From: Pedobacter yulinensis
GTDB taxonomy: Bacteria > Bacteroidota > Bacteroidia > Sphingobacteriales > Sphingobacteriaceae
Length of the DNA: 64,000 nt
NCBI RefSeq assembly: GCF_003029735.1
Contig: NZ_KZ686270.1
Coordinates: 248,001-312,000, forward strand
Direction of reading: 5' to 3'
A program made the translations under genes and the position numbers. Below, one piece after another: positions 35,620 to 45,845 of this stretch. How positions within the stretch are numbered: the first letter of the stretch is position 1; each line of letters begins with the position of its first letter. Under the pieces are notes generated by a model. That model had not been told where the DNA came from. It saw nothing but the letters and a program-made list of their open reading frames with translations, and searched no databases.

Positions 35620-36051
35620 TTAGCTTCGTTTAACCATCCGCAAATGCTGTATTCCCGCCTCTTCAAACTGTTCGCCTTCAGCTACAAAACCAAATTTTGC
35701 ATAGAGTCCCGTGGCTTCAAGCTGAGCGTTAAGGTATATGAAGTCCGCATCTGCAGGCAGATCAGCCAGCACTTTGGCCACCAGTGCACGGCCTACACCT
35801 TTTCCACGGTATTCCTGCAGTACGGCAAACCGTTCCAGCTTGTACCCCTGGTCTGTTTTCCGCCATCGGCAGGCGCCGCAGGGAACCTGTTCATTGTACA
35901 GCGCAAGAAAGTGAACAGAAACCTCCTCGTTTTCCCATTCCAGTTCAGGCGGGCAATTCTGCTCTTCGACGAAGACCGTCTTCCTGATCGCAAAGACCTT
36001 CTGCAGGTCGTCATCATTGTTTACTTTCTGTACAGACAGGATCTGATTCAT
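35620..36051 (-). CDS. GNAT-family N-acetyltransferase
   Basis: A 143-residue single-domain GNAT protein. Motif A, the acetyl-CoA pyrophosphate loop, is 'LERFAVLQEYRGKGVGRALVAKVL'; the N-terminal 'FAIRKTVFVEEQNCP' and 'YLNAQLEATGLYAKFGF' fit ElaA/YjdJ-like acetyltransferases. The acceptor substrate is unknown. It stands between the fic remnant and the aldolase gene, on the same strand as both, behind the aldolase terminator. Confidence 0.9.
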   Translation of the reverse strand: MNQILSVQKVNNDDDLQKVFAIRKTVFVEEQNCPPELEWENEEVSVHFLALYNEQVPCGACRWRKTDQGYKLERFAVLQEYRGKGVGRALVAKVLADLPADADFIYLNAQLEATGLYAKFGFVAEGEQFEEAGIQHLRMVKRS

Positions 36052-36142
36052 TATTTAACATGTTTATAGGCCAAGCCTTCAGACAACGGTCGATGTGGAT
36101 CAACTGCTCCGGTTCATTGTGTGCTGCGCCGGGCATACAAAA

Positions 36143-36181
36143 GTAAAAAAAAACGCCACATGCTGGTCGCATGCGGCGTTT
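36143..36181 (-). terminator. Rho-independent terminator after the aldolase gene
   Basis: On the minus strand an AACGCC/GGCGTT stem continues through an inner CATGC/GCATG stem and is followed by a nine-T run, 17 nt after the fbaA stop. Confidence 0.9.
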
Positions 36182-36197
36182 CATAAAATGGATATTG

Positions 36198-37277
36198 TTA
36201 GAGTTTATCGTTCACGTTTACGCAGTTCAGGTCTTCGAAAGCTGCTTTTAAGCGCTTCACAAATACCTCTTCGCCTTTGCGCAGCCAGACACGCGGATCG
36301 TAGTACTTTTTGTTTGGCTTGTCTTCTCCCTCCGGATTGCCGATCTGGCCCTGCAGGTAAGCCTCGTTCGCTTTGTAATAGCCAAACACGCCTTCTGCAA
36401 ATGCCCACTGCATGTCGGTATCGATATTCATTTTAATGGCACCATAAGAGATCGCTTCGCGGATTTCTTCCTGCGATGAGCCCGAACCACCATGGAACAC
36501 GAAATTGATCGGTTTTTCTGCCTCGAGATTGTACTTTTCACGAACAAAGTCCTGCGAGTTTTTCAGAATGACTGGTTGCAGTTTTACGTTTCCTGGTTTG
36601 TATACGCCGTGCACATTGCCGAAAGCCGCTGCCACGGTAAAGCGCGGCGAAATTTTGCTCAGTTCATCATAAGCATAACAAACTTCGCTGGGCTGGGTGT
36701 ACAATTTAGAGCTGTCCACATCGCTGTTGTCTACACCATCTTCTTCGCCGCCGGTTACTCCAAGCTCGATCTCAATGGTCATATCCATTTTACTCATGCG
36801 CTCAAAATAGCGGGCAGAGATTTCCATATTTTCTTCGATCGGCTCTTCTGACAGATCAAGCATGTGCGAAGAGAACAGTGGTTTGCCGGTTTCAGCAAAG
36901 AATTTCTCGCCGTGGTCAAGCAGGCCGTCGATCCAGGGAAGCAGTTTTTTTGCAGCGTGATCGGTATGCAGGATCACCCCTACGCCGTAATGTTCTGCAA
37001 GCAGGTGAACGTGCCTGGCGGCAGATACCGCACCGAGAATACACGCCTGAAGTTTGTCATTGTCTAAGGACTTGCCGGCATAGAACTGCGCTCCGCCGTT
37101 AGATAGCTGGATAATTACAGGAGAATTCACCGCTTTTGCCGTCTCCATGACACCGTTAAGGGTATTGGTACCTGTAATGTTCACTGCAGGTAAAGCAAAT
37201 TGATGTTTCTTTGCCTGTTCAAATAATTCCTGAACGGCATCCCCGTAAATTACGCCTTTGTAGCCTTTTAAACTCAT
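36198..37277 (-). CDS. fbaA: Class II fructose-1,6-bisphosphate aldolase
   Basis: A zinc-dependent aldolase cleaving fructose 1,6-bisphosphate to dihydroxyacetone phosphate and glyceraldehyde 3-phosphate. The start at 37277 gives 'MSLKGYKGVIYGDAVQEL' and 359 residues, the length of E. coli FbaA; an upstream Met (37322) is not conserved. Zinc ligands and active site: 'GVILHTDHAAKKLLPW', 'MTIEIELGVTGGEEDG', 'AAAFGNVHGVY', 'FVFHGGSGSS' and 'KMNIDTDMQWAF'. Its product feeds both GapA and methylglyoxal synthase encoded elsewhere in this window. Confidence 0.97.
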   Translation of the reverse strand: MSLKGYKGVIYGDAVQELFEQAKKHQFALPAVNITGTNTLNGVMETAKAVNSPVIIQLSNGGAQFYAGKSLDNDKLQACILGAVSAARHVHLLAEHYGVGVILHTDHAAKKLLPWIDGLLDHGEKFFAETGKPLFSSHMLDLSEEPIEENMEISARYFERMSKMDMTIEIELGVTGGEEDGVDNSDVDSSKLYTQPSEVCYAYDELSKISPRFTVAAAFGNVHGVYKPGNVKLQPVILKNSQDFVREKYNLEAEKPINFVFHGGSGSSQEEIREAISYGAIKMNIDTDMQWAFAEGVFGYYKANEAYLQGQIGNPEGEDKPNKKYYDPRVWLRKGEEVFVKRLKAAFEDLNCVNVNDKL

Positions 37278-37417
37278 TGTAGTTGGATTTTTGTTGCGCC
37301 CGAAGTTATAAAAAAAAACCACAGTTTACAATTCAGACTGGCCAGCAGCGCGCTGGCAATCTGTTGCACGTAGTTCTAATATTTTTCGTTTCTTTGTATC
37401 CGATTCTTCACATACAT

Positions 37418-38263
37418 ATGGCTTGGTTTAAGAGAGAAAAAAAAGGTATCATTACCTCTACAGAAGAAAAAAAAGAAGCACCAGACGGGCTTTGGAACAA
37501 ATGCCCGAATTGCAAGAAAGCGCTTCACCAATCGGAACTCCAGGAAAATAAATACGTTTGCCATTACTGCAGCTATCACCTCAGGGTAGGGTCTAAAGAA
37601 TACTTCGAGGTATTGTTTGATGACAGCCAGTTCACCGAATTGTTTGCCGATATGATCTCGGGCGATCCGCTTAATTTTGTGGACAGCAAACCTTATTCAG
37701 ACCGCATCCAGGATAGCATGAGAAAAACCGGCCTCAAAGATGCGATCCGTGCCGCACACGGCAAGGTCGAAGGCCAGGAACTCATGATCGCCTGTATGGA
37801 TTTTAATTTTATCGGCGGCTCTATGGGCTCTGTTGTAGGAGAAAAAATTGCCCGCTCTATCGATTACAGCCTGGAGCACAAGGTGCCTTTTCTCATGATC
37901 TCAAAATCTGGCGGTGCCCGCATGATGGAGGCTGCCTTCTCGCTGATGCAGATGGCCAAAACCTCCGCAAAACTGGCGCTGCTGAGCCAGGCAAAAGTAC
38001 CTTATATTTCGCTGCTTACAGATCCGACTACCGGCGGTGTGACGGCTTCATATGCCATGCTTGGCGATATAAACATTGCTGAACCGGGCGCGCTGATCGG
38101 CTTCGCCGGTCCGAGGGTTATCAAAGAAACAATCAAAAAAGACCTTCCGAAGGGGTTTCAAACCGCAGAGTTTGTCCTTGAGCATGGCTTTCTTGATTTC
38201 ATCGTAGACCGGCGGGCTATGAAAGCAAAAATCGCAGCCTTTCTCAGAATGGTTCAGAATTAA
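37418..38263 (+). CDS. accD: Acetyl-CoA carboxylase carboxyltransferase, beta subunit
   Basis: Transfers the carboxyl group from carboxybiotin to acetyl-CoA to form malonyl-CoA. The start at 37418 gives '[20 protein letters not shown]', the family N-terminus; the open frame extends 45 residues upstream into the fbaA promoter region without homology. An N-terminal zinc ribbon uses Cys29, Cys32, Cys48 and Cys51 ('CPNC...CHYC'). The crotonase-like domain has '[22 protein letters not shown]'-type helices and '[19 protein letters not shown]'. It is 281 residues long. Neither accA nor accB is adjacent. Confidence 0.96.
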   Translation: MAWFKREKKGIITSTEEKKEAPDGLWNKCPNCKKALHQSELQENKYVCHYCSYHLRVGSKEYFEVLFDDSQFTELFADMISGDPLNFVDSKPYSDRIQDSMRKTGLKDAIRAAHGKVEGQELMIACMDFNFIGGSMGSVVGEKIARSIDYSLEHKVPFLMISKSGGARMMEAAFSLMQMAKTSAKLALLSQAKVPYISLLTDPTTGGVTASYAMLGDINIAEPGALIGFAGPRVIKETIKKDLPKGFQTAEFVLEHGFLDFIVDRRAMKAKIAAFLRMVQN

Positions 38264-38271
38264 CAGAAGAT

Positions 38272-38299
38272 ATCCCCTTGTCTAGAGGGGATTTTTTTT
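38272..38299 (+). terminator. Rho-independent terminator after accD
   Basis: Stem ATCCCC/GGGGAT with a 9-nt loop, its final T beginning a run of eight T residues, starting 8 nt after the accD stop. Confidence 0.88.
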
Positions 38300-38303
38300 G
38301 CCA

Positions 38304-39458
38304 TTATCGCCCGATTAACCGGGCTGCAAACATGGTGTCGGCTTTGCGGCGGTAACCGTCAATCAACTCCATGCGTTCAAGTTCAAGCGGCAGGGTGTCG
38401 AGCATGAATTCCACCACTTCTTCGTTCTCGGCCCGAAAGGCTGAACAGGTAATGTAGATCAATGGTTTGCCCGGTTTTAGGTACGTAACCACATTTTTAG
38501 CGATCGATTTTTGCAGGTAGGAAAACTGTGCAATCTTACGCTTGTCAAAAAATTGCGCGAGTTCAGGCGTACGGCCCCACGTGCCCGAACCTGAACAGGG
38601 TGCATCGAGAATGATACCGTCAAAAGCATAATGTTTCAGCAACTGGTCGTTGTTCTGCAACAGATCGAGCTGCTTTCGCTGGTATTTCCTGATGCCGGCC
38701 TGCGCAAAACGTTCCTCCAGGTTATCAAGAATATTTTCGCGGATATCGCTCACCACCAGCTCGATGCTGGGTTCAAGGCTATGAATGAGCAGTGATTTGC
38801 CGCCTGAAGCTGCACATGCATCCCACCACTTGCCATATTTTTCAGGCTGAAAAAAACCAGCCGTATGCTGCGAGGAAAGGTCCTGTACATAATAACTGTG
38901 CTCGGGCAGCAGCGTTTCGAGTTTGGCTCCATTGGGGAGGGCCAGACAATGGTCTGAGAGCTGTTCAAACGTTTGCCCCGCATTTTCAAGCAATTGCGGC
39001 ACCTGTTCATCCCTTATGCGGATGTACAGTTCTGGCTGCACAAACATAGATTTGCAGAATGCAGCCTCGTCGATCGCTTCAGACAGCAAACCACCAAAAG
39101 GAAACACCTGTGTTTCATCGGCATTGAACCCTGCATGCCGCAGCGCACCAAGTTTTTCATCGGCCGGCCGCTGTTCCAATCCTGCCAGTTCGGGCAGTTG
39201 CTGTGCTGCAACAGGGCTCATGTCTTCATGACATAAAAAGTCGGCTATGGCCAGCCGTTTGGCAACATTCAGTTCGGTGAGCATGCCGCCCAGCCTGAAA
39301 TAACTGTAAATGTACCGCGAAGCCCAGCGCCGGTCGGTAGAGCCCATCTGCCTGTTTTTCTTAAAAAAACCGGGCAAAAAACGGTGTAGCGGCATGCTGC
39401 CGTCATAAGCGGCCAGAAGCTGCTCAAATGTTCTGAGTTGGTGTACGGCCTTCATCAT
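38304..39458 (-). CDS. RsmB/NOP-family RNA (cytosine-5) methyltransferase
   Basis: A 384-residue SAM-dependent methyltransferase. The SAM and catalytic motifs 'ILDAPCSGSGTWGRTPE' (PC motif) and 'KPLIYITCSAFRAENEEVVEFML' (TC motif) carry the two cysteines of the m5C mechanism. The N-terminal helical region (about 1-130) precedes the Rossmann domain. The target is probably 16S rRNA, by analogy with RsmB; specificity is not shown. The start overlaps the stop of the lipoprotein gene (TAATG), so the two are coupled. Confidence 0.88.
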   Translation of the reverse strand: MMKAVHQLRTFEQLLAAYDGSMPLHRFLPGFFKKNRQMGSTDRRWASRYIYSYFRLGGMLTELNVAKRLAIADFLCHEDMSPVAAQQLPELAGLEQRPADEKLGALRHAGFNADETQVFPFGGLLSEAIDEAAFCKSMFVQPELYIRIRDEQVPQLLENAGQTFEQLSDHCLALPNGAKLETLLPEHSYYVQDLSSQHTAGFFQPEKYGKWWDACAASGGKSLLIHSLEPSIELVVSDIRENILDNLEERFAQAGIRKYQRKQLDLLQNNDQLLKHYAFDGIILDAPCSGSGTWGRTPELAQFFDKRKIAQFSYLQKSIAKNVVTYLKPGKPLIYITCSAFRAENEEVVEFMLDTLPLELERMELIDGYRRKADTMFAARLIGR

Positions 39459-40696
39459 TAATCGATCACCTGCAAAGCGTAATTGCTGTAGCGCAGCAAC
39501 ATCAGTTCGGTATTGATATACCCCAGTTCACGGTCGTAAACGAACCTGAAATTGTTATGCAAGCCCTTGTAGGGCTCGTCTGGCAGATGTCTGGCATAAG
39601 CGGGGCCATACTTTGAAAGAAGCCTGCCAAAATAAAGGCCATTGTCGAATCCCTTAAATGCATACTCGCCCGGCTCGAAACCAAATGTACTGCGGTATTT
39701 CCTGATAAAGGATTTGGTAACTGCCGACTTGTAGTCAACTTTATAAGAACTGGTAATACTTGTATTCAGCTTTTGCAGTTTATCGGTGCTGTAGCTTTGT
39801 TTCATCCAGTTGGGGTGGCCAAACAGGTTGATCGGGTAGCCGCCTGTTTTGAGGAATTTCAATTTATACAGTTTATCGATGCTGGGCGTAACGAATTTGC
39901 GGTCATCTGAAGTAATCAGTACAGCATAGTTTTTACCCTTCACCAGCCGGCGTTCTAGGGCATATACCGAAGCAAACTCCTGAACCACAAATTTGCGTTT
40001 GTTTTGCCGGAGCTGGCTGCGAAGGGGCGCAGCGAAGATTTCGTCGTCTGTCGTTTTCGGATTGATCAGCACAACGATCGTTTTAGCAGGATCATAATGA
40101 TCCGAGATGTAGTCGACAATTTTACCGGCATGCAGCTCGATGTTGTTGACGACCGAGACCAGATTTGGATTGTTGAACTCGCGTGGGTTCGAAGCAGCCA
40201 AGGGCGAAACGACAGGGATTTGGTGTTCATGCGCATACGATGCGATAAATTTCTGGCCCTGCGGAAATATGGGACCAACCAGCAGGTGGCTGGTCTGAAA
40301 ATCCTCATTTTTATACAGTGTTGCGATCTGGCTGTTTTCATCGCGGGTGTCAAAGACATGCAGCTGAAAATTAAGACCGGATTGCGCAGCAGAATCCAGA
40401 CCAAGTTTGAACCCCTGGTAAAAATCAATCGCAAGCGAGGATTTTTCAAGGTCCTGTTTGGTCACTGCGGCAAGCTTCGCCCGGCTAATGTCAAACGGAA
40501 GCAGCAACGAAATCCTTGCTTCCGAAAATCTTCTGACTTCTTTTTTCTCAATCGCTTTTTCCTGCTCCCTGACCGGCGTATCGGTTGTCTTGCGTATTTT
40601 AGGCGAACAACCGGCTAAGACCAGCAGCAGAAGCAAAAAAGAAAATCTATTCCCACTCAATCGTTGCAGGTGGTTTCGAGCTAATATCATAAACAA
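39458..40696 (-). CDS. PBP1-like periplasmic-binding-fold lipoprotein
   Basis: A 412-residue protein with a lipoprotein signal ('[10 protein letters not shown]', lipidated Cys at about 30), then a periplasmic-binding fold: 'ISLLLPFDI', '[13 protein letters not shown]', '[31 protein letters not shown]' and '[14 protein letters not shown]'. This is the type I fold shared by branched-chain amino-acid binding proteins and by LpoA-like activators of penicillin-binding proteins; no ABC permease is adjacent, so transport is not assured. With this start it overlaps guaA by 50 nt; no ATG nearer the guaA end would leave a complete signal peptide. Confidence 0.75.
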   Translation of the reverse strand: MFMILARNHLQRLSGNRFSFLLLLLVLAGCSPKIRKTTDTPVREQEKAIEKKEVRRFSEARISLLLPFDISRAKLAAVTKQDLEKSSLAIDFYQGFKLGLDSAAQSGLNFQLHVFDTRDENSQIATLYKNEDFQTSHLLVGPIFPQGQKFIASYAHEHQIPVVSPLAASNPREFNNPNLVSVVNNIELHAGKIVDYISDHYDPAKTIVVLINPKTTDDEIFAAPLRSQLRQNKRKFVVQEFASVYALERRLVKGKNYAVLITSDDRKFVTPSIDKLYKLKFLKTGGYPINLFGHPNWMKQSYSTDKLQKLNTSITSSYKVDYKSAVTKSFIRKYRSTFGFEPGEYAFKGFDNGLYFGRLLSKYGPAYARHLPDEPYKGLHNNFRFVYDRELGYINTELMLLRYSNYALQVID

Positions 40697-42176
40697 CCCG
40701 GTTAATGCCTTTCACTTTATTTATAATTTCGTTCGAGATCTTGGCAAGCACCTGGTAAGGCAGATGGCACCAGTCTGCCGTCATCCCGTCGAGCGACTCA
40801 ACCGCACGGAGGCAGATCACGTTTTCGTAGGTGCGCTCATCACCCATCACACCGACCGACTGTACCGGCAGGAAAATTGCTCCGGCCTGCCAGACCTGGT
40901 CGTATAAACCGGCTTCTTTCAGGTTATTGATGTAAATCGAATCAGCTTCCTGCAAAATAGCCACCTTCTCTGCCGTTACCTCGCCCAGAATACGAATGGC
41001 CAGGCCCGGGCCGGGGAAAGGATGTCGTCCCAGGATAAAATCTTCCAGGCCAAGGCTCCTGCCAACGCGGCGTACCTCATCTTTAAACAAGGTCTTCAGC
41101 GGCTCAACAATCTTCAGTTTCATGAAATCGGGCAAGCCGCCGACATTGTGGTGTGATTTGATGGTCGCTGAGGGTCCTTTAACTGATACCGATTCGATTA
41201 CGTCGGGGTAAATGGTTCCCTGGCCCAGCCATACTACATCCTGCACTTCATGCGCCGCATCGTCGAATACTTCTATGAAAACACGGCCAATCGCTTTTCG
41301 TTTTAATTCAGGGTCTTTTATACCTGCCAGCTGGCTCAGAAAACGATCTTTGGCATCTATACCTCTGATATTCAGCCCCAGGTGTTTGTACTGCTCCAAC
41401 ACAGAAGCGTACTCATCTTTCCGGAGCAGCCCGTTGTCTACAAAAATACAGTGCAGGTTTTTACCGATTGCACGGTGCAGCAGCATGGCGGCTACACTTG
41501 AATCTACACCGCCCGAAAGACCAAGCACGACCTTGTCATTTCCGAGCTGCTGCTGCAGTTCACTTACCGTTTCTTCGATAAAAGAATCTGGTGTCCACTC
41601 CTGGCTGCAGCCACAAATATCTACCAGGAAGTTTTTAAGCAATTGTTTACCGTCAGTACTGTGTGTAACCTCGGGGTGGAACTGAATGCCATACGTGTCG
41701 GTGCCGGTTACACGGTAAGCGGCCACGCGTACGGTATCGGTACTTGCGGTGATCTCAAAATTAGCCGGCGTTGTAACGATGGTATCGCCGTGCGACATCC
41801 ATACCTGCGAGTGCGCCGGTATGTCTTTGAAAAGTTTATCCTCATGCTGAATGAAACCCAGGTTGGCCCGGCCATACTCACGAATGGTCGATGGCTGTAC
41901 CTCCCCTCCTGCCTGCTGCGCCAGGTATTGCGCTCCATAACAGACGCCCAGTACCGGGTATTTTTCATGAAACAGCGTCAAATCAAGCTGCGGGGCATCT
42001 GCCTGCCGTACGGAATACGGACTGCCCGACAAAATGATGCCTTTTACGTCGCCGGTAAACTCAGGAAGGTGGTTGAAAGGGTGGATTTCACAGTAAACAT
42101 TCAGTTCGCGTACGCGGCGTGCAATCAATTGTGTGTACTGCGAACCAAAATCGAGAATAATGATTTTTTCGTGCAT
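40647..42176 (-). CDS. guaA: GMP synthase (glutamine-hydrolysing)
   Basis: Converts XMP to GMP using glutamine and ATP. The N-terminal class I glutaminase has '[12 protein letters not shown]' (Cys nucleophile) and '[11 protein letters not shown]'; the ATP pyrophosphatase loop is '[18 protein letters not shown]'; the dimerisation domain ends with the family C-terminus 'KPPATIEWE'. The start at 42176 gives '[17 protein letters not shown]' (509 residues). An exact -7 element lies only 3 nt before this ATG, so the mRNA may be leaderless; a Met two codons further upstream would overlap the promoter element. Confidence 0.97.
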   Translation of the reverse strand: MHEKIIILDFGSQYTQLIARRVRELNVYCEIHPFNHLPEFTGDVKGIILSGSPYSVRQADAPQLDLTLFHEKYPVLGVCYGAQYLAQQAGGEVQPSTIREYGRANLGFIQHEDKLFKDIPAHSQVWMSHGDTIVTTPANFEITASTDTVRVAAYRVTGTDTYGIQFHPEVTHSTDGKQLLKNFLVDICGCSQEWTPDSFIEETVSELQQQLGNDKVVLGLSGGVDSSVAAMLLHRAIGKNLHCIFVDNGLLRKDEYASVLEQYKHLGLNIRGIDAKDRFLSQLAGIKDPELKRKAIGRVFIEVFDDAAHEVQDVVWLGQGTIYPDVIESVSVKGPSATIKSHHNVGGLPDFMKLKIVEPLKTLFKDEVRRVGRSLGLEDFILGRHPFPGPGLAIRILGEVTAEKVAILQEADSIYINNLKEAGLYDQVWQAGAIFLPVQSVGVMGDERTYENVICLRAVESLDGMTADWCHLPYQVLAKISNEIINKVKGINRVVYDISSKPPATIEWE

Positions 42177-42179
42177 GGG

Positions 42180-42187
42180 CAAAGATA
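42180..42187 (-). promoter_or_regulatory. -7 promoter element (TATCTTTG) for guaA
   Basis: Exact TAnnTTTG match on the minus strand, three bases before the guaA ATG; transcription would start at or next to the start codon. Confidence 0.55.
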
Positions 42188-42269
42188 GGTATTTAAGCCG
42201 AAAGGCTGAACGCTACAAGTACTTTCGTAGCAAGAATTTTGATTGGGCAAGGGAAGACTGCCAGGCGAC

Positions 42270-42725
42270 TTACGGTTCGAGCAAAATGACCTCTACGCCG
42301 AATTTCTTTAGAAAATCAACGCCCTCATCGCTCGGCAGGCCTTTATAGGCAGCGTAAGAATATTTGTAAAACACGGTCCCGATCCCTGATGACAGAATGA
42401 GCCGGGCGCAGGCAATACAGGGCGAAAGCGTGGTGTACAGCGTGGAGCCTTCAATCTTTGCACCATTTTTGGCAGCATACAGAATGGCGTTCTCCTCTGC
42501 ATGCAGGGCAAGCGAGCAGCTGCCTTTCGAATCCCGTTGGCAGCCCTCGGCGGGCCACTCTTCGTCGCAATTGTGCGTTCCGGCGGGCGGGCCGTTATAA
42601 CCGATCGAAATGATGCGGGTATCTTTTGTTAAAACGGCGCCGACGTGCGCCCGCACACAATGTGAGCGGGCGGCCAGGTCGGTAGCCAGGTTCATAAAAA
42701 TATGGTTAAAGCTGGGTTTGCTCAT
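42270..42725 (-). CDS. dCMP deaminase family protein
   Basis: A 151-residue zinc deaminase that converts dCMP to dUMP, feeding thymidylate synthesis. The zinc site is 'CSLALHAEENAILYA' (His-Ala-Glu) with 'TTLSPCIACARLILSSG' (Cys-x-x-Cys). The start at 42725 gives 'MSKPSFNHIFMNLATDLAARS' and overlaps the stop of the upstream permease gene by 4 nt (ATGA), showing translational coupling. A longer frame upstream reads through the permease gene out of frame and is not real. Confidence 0.92.
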   Translation of the reverse strand: MSKPSFNHIFMNLATDLAARSHCVRAHVGAVLTKDTRIISIGYNGPPAGTHNCDEEWPAEGCQRDSKGSCSLALHAEENAILYAAKNGAKIEGSTLYTTLSPCIACARLILSSGIGTVFYKYSYAAYKGLPSDEGVDFLKKFGVEVILLEP

Positions 42726-43996
42726 TTTTTCAGTCCGACTTTGTAGCCAGCAATGGAGTAATACAGGATGTACAGGTAGCACGGCAGCATGGTAACCAGG
42801 AAAGCCGTATTGTTGGCCATGCCAAAGGTCGACTTCAGCTCTGCATAGATCTGCGGCATAATGGCGCCGCCGGCAATGCCCATAACCAGCATGGCGGAAC
42901 CGATTTTCGTAAACTTGCCAAGTTTGTTGATCGCCAGCGGAAAAATAGCAGGCCACATGGGCGCATTCGCAAGACCCAGCAGCGCGATAAAGGTTACGGC
43001 AGTATAACCTTCTGTCAGGAATGCACCGGCTGTGAAGAGCATACCAAGGATCGCCGCCACCCTGAGGCTGGTTTGCTGGCTAATGAAACGCGGAATGGTA
43101 AAGATCCCGATCACATAACCCACCAGCATGGAGACCAGCGTAAACGTGGTGAAATACTTTGTGGTGTCCAGGCTCATGCCCATTGCCCGGCCGTAGTTAC
43201 CGATGACGTCTCCGGCCATCACTTCTACGCCAACATACAGAAACAGGCAGATCACGCCAAGCAGCAGGTGCGGATGGCCAAAGACACTGCTTTTAGGAGC
43301 AGCCTCTGTGCCGTCTGCAGCTTCGGCCCCATCGGTATCAATCTCGGGCAAGGAGGATTGTTTAATCAGGAAAGCCAGGATAATAAGAATGACGGCCATG
43401 ACGATATACGGCATGATCACTTTTGATGCGAGCTCGTCGAGCAATGCGGTTCTTTGTGCTTCGCCGGCTGCAACTTTGATCTTTTCTTCGATAGCCGTAG
43501 CGTTGTTCAGCACGATGGCGCTGAGCACCAGCGGGCTGATTGCCCCGGCAATCTTGTTACAGATTCCCATGATGCTGATTCGCTGCGCCGCACTTTCATT
43601 GGGTCCGATAATGGCTGCATAGGGGTTTGAAGCGGTCTGCAAAAGCGCCAGTCCGGCGCCTTGCACAAAAAGCCCGGTCAGAAACAGCCCGAACGCGCGC
43701 TGCTGGGCGGCCGGGATGAAGATCAGCGACCCAAGGGCCATGACGAACAGCCCCAGCGCCATGCCGTTCTTAAAACCCGTCTTTTTAAGAATGGCCGAAG
43801 ATGGAATGGCCAGGAAAAAATAAGCCATGTAAAAGGCGAACGTAACAAAAAGCGCTTGTTTTTCGTGCAGGTCGCATGCAATCTGCAAAAAAGGGATCAG
43901 GGTCCCGTTAAGCCAGGTTACGAAGCCAAAAACGAAAAATAGAGCGCAGATGATGACCATCTGCCTGACATAATTGTTTTGAGGTTTACTCTCCAT
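42722..43996 (-). CDS. FHS-family sugar MFS permease (copy 1)
   Basis: A 424-residue 12-TM transporter of the fucose/glucose-galactose:H+ symporter group. 'FVFGFVTWLNGTLIPFLQIACDLHEKQALFVTFAFYMAYFFLAIPSS' is the family-typical first part, followed by 'GLALLQTASNPYAAIIGP' and 'LGLANAPMWPAIFPLAI'. It probably imports monosaccharides; the exact sugar is unknown. Encoded just upstream of the dCMP deaminase gene (4-nt overlap) and downstream of a second FHS permease, but separated from the latter by a terminator. Confidence 0.9.
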   Translation of the reverse strand: MESKPQNNYVRQMVIICALFFVFGFVTWLNGTLIPFLQIACDLHEKQALFVTFAFYMAYFFLAIPSSAILKKTGFKNGMALGLFVMALGSLIFIPAAQQRAFGLFLTGLFVQGAGLALLQTASNPYAAIIGPNESAAQRISIMGICNKIAGAISPLVLSAIVLNNATAIEEKIKVAAGEAQRTALLDELASKVIMPYIVMAVILIILAFLIKQSSLPEIDTDGAEAADGTEAAPKSSVFGHPHLLLGVICLFLYVGVEVMAGDVIGNYGRAMGMSLDTTKYFTTFTLVSMLVGYVIGIFTIPRFISQQTSLRVAAILGMLFTAGAFLTEGYTAVTFIALLGLANAPMWPAIFPLAINKLGKFTKIGSAMLVMGIAGGAIMPQIYAELKSTFGMANNTAFLVTMLPCYLYILYYSIAGYKVGLKK

Positions 43997-44042
43997 AGTT
44001 GGTAGTGGTTGGTTAGTGGTTTGATTGGTGTTAATGGTATTG

Positions 44043-44072
44043 AAAAAAAACCCGGGAAAATCTCCCCGGGTT
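44043..44072 (-). terminator. Rho-independent terminator between the two sugar permease genes
   Basis: On the minus strand the stem AACCCGGG/CCCGGGTT is followed by a T run, 10 nt after the stop of the second permease gene. Confidence 0.88.
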
Positions 44073-44082
44073 CGATAAAACT

Positions 44083-45696
44083 TTAGTGTCCGCCTTCGGC
44101 TTCTATTTTCTCGATGTCTATGCCCTGTTTGCGAAGTTCTGCACTCACCTTCCAGGCAAAATAGATCAGGTAAAGGAAACCAAGCACCGGCACAATGTAA
44201 GAGCTATGGATCCCGATGCTATCGGCCAGCTCGCCCTGGATCGGTGGAATGATTGAGCCACCCAGGATCATCATGATCAAGAATGCCGAGCCCTGACTGG
44301 TGTATTTGCCCAGGCCGGTAATAGACAGGGCAAAAATAGAGGGCCACATGATCGAACAGCATAGGCCGCCGCTTACAAATGCAAAAATAGAAACCTGACC
44401 TTCTGTAAAAAGACCGACAAGCATAGCTACTGCACCCAATGTACCAAAGATAGCCAGCGTCTTTGCCGGTTTTTCCTGACCGATAAGAAAAGCAGCGATC
44501 ATCACAGCAATGCTGATGGCATAGGCATACAGGTTACCTACATCGGTGCCTGTTGCATGGTTTACAAATAAAATGACAGCGAAAGCAATGAACGGTACCA
44601 CAATGGTCAGAATGGTCCTTGTAGACCTGCTCAGGTTAAACGCACTGACCGCACCTGTCCACCGGCCAATCATCATACTGCCCCAATACAACGAAATATA
44701 AGGTTTGATATCAGAATTACTCATGGCCCCGAAATTTGGTTCGGCAAGCAAAGCACCAAGATTACTTTGAATGGTCACCTCTGTACCCACGTAGGTAAAG
44801 ATGGCCAGCATACCCAGAATAAGCTGGGGATAACGCATGGCGCCCCATTTCGGCAAGCTCGCGCTGTCTTTCTTCACAAAATAAGCGAACAGCAGTGCGC
44901 CAAGGGTAATGACCAGCGATGAATAAACGAAGACAGATGCGCTGATGCCGGTTAGTTCTGCAAGGGGACCTGCAGCAGCGACCATCAGGAAGCCGGCGAT
45001 CATAACAACCAGCGGCCCGTTTGGTTTAGGGCTGTTCTCCATGGTCTCGTTGCTGGTTACGCTGGGCAGCTTGGTAACCGAATAAAAGATGGCAACAGCC
45101 AGGAACAAACCCGCCAGAATGTAATACAATGTATTGATCGAAGAGATCTCGACCACTTTCGGCACGGCATCGCTTGCTGTTCCGAACAGGACCACGCTGA
45201 CAATGACGGGGCCCATCAGGCCGCCGAAGTTGTTGATCCCGCCCGCCAGGTTCAGACGGTGCGAACCGCCCGAAGGATCACCCAGTGCCACCACAAATGG
45301 ATTGGCTGCTGTTTGCTGCAGTGAGAAACCCAGTGCAATAACGAAAAATGCAAACAGGATAAACAGGAATGATCCTGACCCTACTGCAGGGATCATCAGC
45401 AATGCACCGACTGCTGAAAGTACCAGTCCAAAAATGATCCCCTTTTTGTAGCCAACCTTATTGAGAATGTCAACGCGGCTGGCCTGCGATGCAAAATACA
45501 GGATGAGAGACCCGATAAAGTAGCCGCCATAAAATGTAAAATCAATCAATTGCGACTCAAATTGTGTTAAGTCAAAGTGTGTTTTACAGAAAGGTATAAA
45601 GATCCCATTAGACGCCGCTACAAACCCCCAGAAGAAGAATACGGTAATGATGGTGTACAATGCAGTTCCATAATTCTTTTGTGACGTTTTTTCCAT
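44083..45696 (-). CDS. FHS-family sugar MFS permease (copy 2)
   Basis: A 537-residue permease with the same family motifs as copy 1 ('[44 protein letters not shown]', '[19 protein letters not shown]', '[17 protein letters not shown]') but about 110 residues longer, the extra length including a middle insertion that adds membrane segments. The start at 45696 gives '[17 protein letters not shown]'; 55 residues of open frame upstream are not conserved and overlap the divergent LysE gene. Sugar specificity is unknown. Single transcript, followed by a terminator. Confidence 0.88.
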   Translation of the reverse strand: MEKTSQKNYGTALYTIITVFFFWGFVAASNGIFIPFCKTHFDLTQFESQLIDFTFYGGYFIGSLILYFASQASRVDILNKVGYKKGIIFGLVLSAVGALLMIPAVGSGSFLFILFAFFVIALGFSLQQTAANPFVVALGDPSGGSHRLNLAGGINNFGGLMGPVIVSVVLFGTASDAVPKVVEISSINTLYYILAGLFLAVAIFYSVTKLPSVTSNETMENSPKPNGPLVVMIAGFLMVAAAGPLAELTGISASVFVYSSLVITLGALLFAYFVKKDSASLPKWGAMRYPQLILGMLAIFTYVGTEVTIQSNLGALLAEPNFGAMSNSDIKPYISLYWGSMMIGRWTGAVSAFNLSRSTRTILTIVVPFIAFAVILFVNHATGTDVGNLYAYAISIAVMIAAFLIGQEKPAKTLAIFGTLGAVAMLVGLFTEGQVSIFAFVSGGLCCSIMWPSIFALSITGLGKYTSQGSAFLIMMILGGSIIPPIQGELADSIGIHSSYIVPVLGFLYLIYFAWKVSAELRKQGIDIEKIEAEGGH

Positions 45697-45845
45697 TATC
45701 GGTTTTTTGATGTTTTTTTTGCGGGCTAAACATAAATAAAAATAAAGACTTATTGAAGTATTATCTGCATTGCAAACGGCGCTGGCGGCATTTTCCCGGT
45801 TCGATTCAAGCTGGTATTTTGGTTTAATTTTAATATAATTGCAGC

